Shown here in pieces: positions 61,032 through 64,000 of a DNA stretch of 64,000 nucleotides. Location of the stretch: the NCBI GenBank assembly GCA_963706875.1, contig CAVPNW010000016.1, forward strand, positions 654,210 to 718,209, read 5' to 3'. Below the pieces are notes generated by a model. It was not told the origin of the DNA, made no database searches, and saw nothing but the letters and a program-made list of their open reading frames with translations. The stretch's first letter is position 1. Each line of letters opens with the position of its first letter. Source of the stretch: Prado023 sp963706875 (GTDB lineage: Bacteria > Actinomycetota > Actinomycetes > S36-B12 > CAIYMF01). The position numbers and the translations under genes were made by a program.

Positions 61032-62097
61032 ATGTCTGAAGTATGGCCATTAGATGTTGTGAATCGTTTTCGTAAGGCTGGTGTTGACAGGCTGCGCCCA
61101 TTCAAATGTCTATTGCTAATGCCGTTCGAGAGTCGATTTAATCGCATTGCGGACGAGATTCATGCCGGTCTGCACCGGAAGTTTTTGATTCCGCGCCCTA
61201 AATTCTTGGGATGTCGGAGTTGCCGAGAATTAACCGCTTAGATTGGGTCACTTCCTCGGGTATCATACAGAATGAAATATGGGAGGAAATTGCAGGCGCT
61301 GATCTCATTTTCTGCGATATCACTGGATATAATCCTAACGTAATGTTTGAAAGTGGCGTTGCAGCGGCATTAAAGCGAATGCCCCAGGTTGTTTTCATCC
61401 GGGACCACTTCTTTAGGCAACAATCTCCTTTTGATATAGCGCCAATAAGGTATACTGAATATGAACTCACCTCTGACGGATTGCCTTCTTTCCGCGATAA
61501 AGTGCAAAAGCTAATTGCTGACGCTCTTAAAGCCTTCCCGGATGAACTTATCGACACAGTTCCGATTTCCTTTCCGGCCAACATCGATTTCCACTGTAAA
61601 TCATGATGACCCTAGAATCTATACACCACCATTTGCACATAGACGAGTGGTCGACGGGGCACTTGAATTTGGGTCACTGTACTTCTTCCCGGAATCCTGG
61701 GCATCGCTCGGCAATGCTCGTGTTCTCCATTTTGATCTTGAGTTTGAGGCAGCTTTCCGAACTTTTGTAGACCCAGCGGCTTGGATCGGTGTTGGGATCA
61801 GGAGTCAACATTTCTACGCGAATTACGGACATGTGTTTTACATTAAGCAAGATGGGTCCATCACGATCACTCAGCCCAATGAGATTGGCCCTAATTTTTA
61901 TACGGATGAATTGTTGCGAGGAGTGACTGAGATCGATGAGTCTGACGATACCACCATTTTCACGTGCGCTTCACAACCGATAGGCTGTTTCTGTCAATCA
62001 ATGAATTCTCTACAACCCTAGAGATTGCCAAAAACGCCAAAGGTATTCGGACCCGGAATTATTCGATTTCAGTCAAGCCTCTGTTGGGCCGCAATTA
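61032..62097 (+). CDS. TIR/nucleoside deoxyribosyltransferase-like protein with extra C-terminal domain (three frameshifts)
   Basis: Pieces in three frames follow each other: FKCLLLMPFESRFNRIADEI (about 61,100-61,160), then after a shift near 61,205 LPRINRLDWVTSSGIIQNEI and ADLIFCDITGYNPNVMFESG, then after a shift near 61,600 a beta-rich domain (RRVVDGALEFGSLYFFPESW, WIGVGIRSQHFYANYGHVFY), and after one near 61,960 FTTDRLFLSINEFSTTLEIA to the stop at 62,097. The LxMPF...D(I/L)TGxNPNVxxExG pattern is that of TIR-like and deoxyribosyltransferase-like NAD or nucleotide-processing proteins, frequent as immune effectors. The C-terminal sandwich is not familiar. Confidence 0.55.
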
Positions 62098-62440
62098 AGG
62101 GAATTCGCGCATCGGCGATATAATCGGTTGGTTTACAAGATAGAGAGTCCGCACATCTCTCCAATGTTGCGTTATGCACAGACTGACACCCGTATTGAAT
62201 AGATGTTCACAGTTCAGTCAGCGTCTTCTCCCCTCAATTGCTGCTTTCGCTTGTCAAATACAATCATCTTTGTATCCGCTTCTCACATGCCGTCCAGCCA
62301 TTCGTTGGGAATTGCTTTTGCATTGCATGGACAAAATTCTGGCTCACCTTGCTAATTGAAGGCCAGACGTTGTGGATGTCTGATTCAAGGTAGAAGGATT
62401 TCTCCGTTGAGACTCACCGCAATCCATATCCCTCCTGGGG
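62098..62440. other. Intergenic stretch
   Basis: Nothing recognisable; convergent stops on both sides. No clear hairpin terminator seen. Confidence 0.4.
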
Positions 62441-63343
62441 TTATTTCAAGACACCTGTGAGCAGACGATTGAGACCGTCCAATCGAAACTCTGCGGATGG
62501 ATCGTAAATTCTCAGATATCGAGGTGTGTGGATCAGTAGGCTGAGTCTCTTACCGCTTTTGAGAGCATTAAGTGTCGCGAGCGAGAGTGGGAGGGCTGTT
62601 GCAACAGATGACTCGTTGATTAGTCTCCAGCGCACCTCATCGAACGTGACGATTTCCTTTTCATCAACATAGAGGCTGATGGCTTTGTTGTTCACCGCTT
62701 CCAAAGCTTCATCCATTACATTATCACTCAGCTTCGGTGGTTCGGATATAACCATGAGGGTTGGACCACTATTGGTATTGCGAACAATCAGCGTGAGCTT
62801 GCAATGGTTTTCGGGAACCTCCTGACTAACAGTAGCAAAAACGATTCCGTCATTTGTCGTATCTAATCGCCATTCTTGAAATGCTACGGAGATATTCTCG
62901 ATTCTAGACACCTTAATTTCCTTAGGAGTAAGCCAATAGATCTTATCGCTTGACACAACTGAAGCGATATCAACGAGGTTTCTGCTCACTCCCATGCGCT
63001 CCAAGTAGGCAGCAAGCGCCACAACAGTATACTGCACATTACTATCACCAATCTGCCCTTCCGTTGCAGCAAACTGATGGACGCCAATCTTCGCATTCTC
63101 ACTAACGTAGCGGTTCAACCCGCCTGCAAGAGCAAAAACGCAAGCTGACGCGCAAACGACTCCTTTAAGAAAGACCTCTTCCTCTTCGAGAGAATTTTGA
63201 GACACTGTGGCGTATTCTTCACCAAGGCAGGTATTGAAACTCGATCTTCGCGAAACGGCGTTACCAAGAGCGATGGCACCTGCAATGCTCCCTCCAGGAC
63301 TATCGAAACAGACTGGTCGGTGTCGGCGGTAGCTGATGGGCAT
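62441..63343 (-). CDS. Periplasmic ClpP/SDH-fold protein (COG3904-like)
   Basis: VCFDSPGGSIAGAIALGNAV, then GVVCASACVFALAGGLNRYV with the nucleophile Ser between the Cys and Ala, and AKIGVHQFAA are the marks of ClpP-like exported proteins. About 180 residues of unfamiliar C-terminal domain follow. The N-terminal strand of the fold is missing in this frame but readable upstream in another (SAEKFTT, then LTKAEKEACPSATADTD at about 63,380-63,320), so the gene is longer and likely continuous with the LprI-like part. Secreted through that part's signal peptide. Confidence 0.65.
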   Translation of the reverse strand: MPISYRRHRPVCFDSPGGSIAGAIALGNAVSRRSSFNTCLGEEYATVSQNSLEEEEVFLKGVVCASACVFALAGGLNRYVSENAKIGVHQFAATEGQIGDSNVQYTVVALAAYLERMGVSRNLVDIASVVSSDKIYWLTPKEIKVSRIENISVAFQEWRLDTTNDGIVFATVSQEVPENHCKLTLIVRNTNSGPTLMVISEPPKLSDNVMDEALEAVNNKAISLYVDEKEIVTFDEVRWRLINESSVATALPLSLATLNALKSGKRLSLLIHTPRYLRIYDPSAEFRLDGLNRLLTGVLK

Positions 63344-63362
63344 GCTTCCTTTTCTGCTTTAG

Positions 63363-63837
63363 TTAAGTAGTAAACTTCTCTGCAGAGTGATTTTGACTAC
63401 TTCCCTTAGCGAAGATTCGCGGTGCACATGCGTATGAATTGCCAGCACATGGCCAGAAAACTGAAAACTGCATGGAATTAAAGTCGTTGCGATGAGGTAA
63501 CTGCTTGATGATTGTCTCCAACTCCTTAATTCGGTCATTGACACGACTGAGTAATTCTTCTTTAGGATTAACTCCTTTTAGTAAAGCATCCTCAATAAAC
63601 ATATTTCTAGATCTAAGCCATGCTATTTGAGATCGTTTTAATTCTGATTTTTTTCCAGGATTAAGAGCTGATACAGCTCTACTGTATATATCGTTGAGGC
63701 GTCTGTCAGCATCTCGCATGTCATTCGATGTGCCAAGCAAATCAATATAATAATCTTCAGCACTTTTTGCATATACATCTGATGAGTTATTTAATATGAG
63801 GAACACAATAGAAGTAATTATAATAGTAAAAACGCAT
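63363..63837 (-). CDS. LprI-like (DUF1311) secreted domain, probably N-terminal part of the ClpP-like gene
   Basis: With one base removed from the A5 run at 63,828-63,832, ATG 63837 opens a good signal peptide, MRFTIIITSIVFLILNNSSD and VYA. The mature part has the lysozyme-inhibitor LprI/DUF1311 pattern RDADRRLNDIYSRAVSAL with LKRSQIAWLRSRN, then a Cys pair (FWPCAGNSYACAPR). The end of this frame runs straight into the N-terminal strand of the ClpP-like domain. Such Cys-rich envelope domains are common in proteobacteria. Confidence 0.6.
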
Positions 63838-64000
63838 TATTATGGGCTTCATTATTTCTTTCTTTTATGCTGTTATCAAGCGGTTGTCAGGCAATCGTAC
63901 ATTTTTGCAAAATGGGATAGCCAAAATGCCTTTCGTGGTCAGGAGGCACCATACGATAAAGATGCTCTCAGCGCAAGATTTCCACACCTTTCACTATTTA
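63838..64000. other. AT-rich window end
   Basis: Very AT-rich, presumably the promoter region of the minus-strand gene. A plus-strand frame with a lipobox-like LLSSGC exists but needs frame changes; nothing firm can be called. Confidence 0.35.

Noticed and set aside
60826..61101. Minus-strand 91-codon frame before the TIR-like gene
   Set aside because: No recognisable domain, overlaps the start of a better supported gene, no ribosome binding site seen.
63796..64000. Plus-strand lipoprotein with LLSSGC lipobox
   Set aside because: Needs two frame changes and overlaps the minus-strand gene, whose signal peptide becomes good with a single correction.

Overview
The window reads as two unlike pieces. 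Positions 1 to about 56,576 are GC-rich, tightly packed actinobacterial DNA. Family markers are a 13E12-type HNH gene under a LexA box, fused RNase HI/acid phosphatase, AhpE, DUF3052, DUF3145 and homodimeric AceE. This gene set recalls the Mycobacterium tuberculosis Rv2228c-Rv2241 neighbourhood; the beta-glucoside PTS genes would suit a Micrococcales-like organism (inference). From about 56,577 to the end GC falls visibly and the gene content becomes proteobacterial/phage-like. The change occurs in the middle of a helicase gene, so the simplest reading is a chimeric contig.

Layout. 1-5.5 kb: partial ATPase, SOS-controlled HNH gene, RNase P RNA, VOC protein, RNB nuclease, PPK2. 5.6-6.0 kb: a structured small RNA with its own promoter and end hairpin, resembling Ms1/6S-type RNA in architecture. 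6-12 kb: nif3, zinc-ribbon and RNase H/phosphatase genes; a large kinase-like membrane protein. 12-17.7 kb: a five-gene overlapping operon (acyl-CoA ligase, E1 alpha, E1 beta, E2, acyl carrier protein). 17.8-30.4 kb: tRNA-Val, ahpE, DUF3052, aceE, GNAT, DUF3145, a secreted Cna-B-like protein, a DMGDH/sarcosine dehydrogenase-like flavoprotein, a CPBP protease and a CAU tRNA. 31-39.5 kb: a beta-glucoside operon with promoter, RAT element, overlapping terminator, EIIBCA, GH1 enzyme, HAD phosphatase, BglG-type antiterminator, second EIIBCA and aldo/keto reductase. 39.5-47 kb: YidC paralogue, small membrane proteins, decayed IS110 copies and a diverged repeat pair.

47-56.5 kb is an accessory, defence-like island. 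It holds the 3' part of an Eco57I-type methyltransferase, a GIY-YIG/T5orf172-like plus DEAD helicase restriction protein, three co-oriented genes (two with PD-(D/E)XK-like nuclease cores), a DUF2510 membrane protein and a truncated UvrD-like helicase. 56.6-64 kb holds a 5'-truncated PEGA-domain protein, a phage head module (gpW-like, portal, S49 peptidase start) interrupted by a Rha-like/HNH gene, a TIR/deoxyribosyltransferase-like gene with an extra C-terminal domain, and a secreted LprI/ClpP-like gene or fusion.

Many conserved genes on both sides of the junction carry single-base frameshifts, some in homopolymers. I read most of these as uncorrected sequencing indels rather than decay, so reconstructed products are given where the continuation frame is evident.
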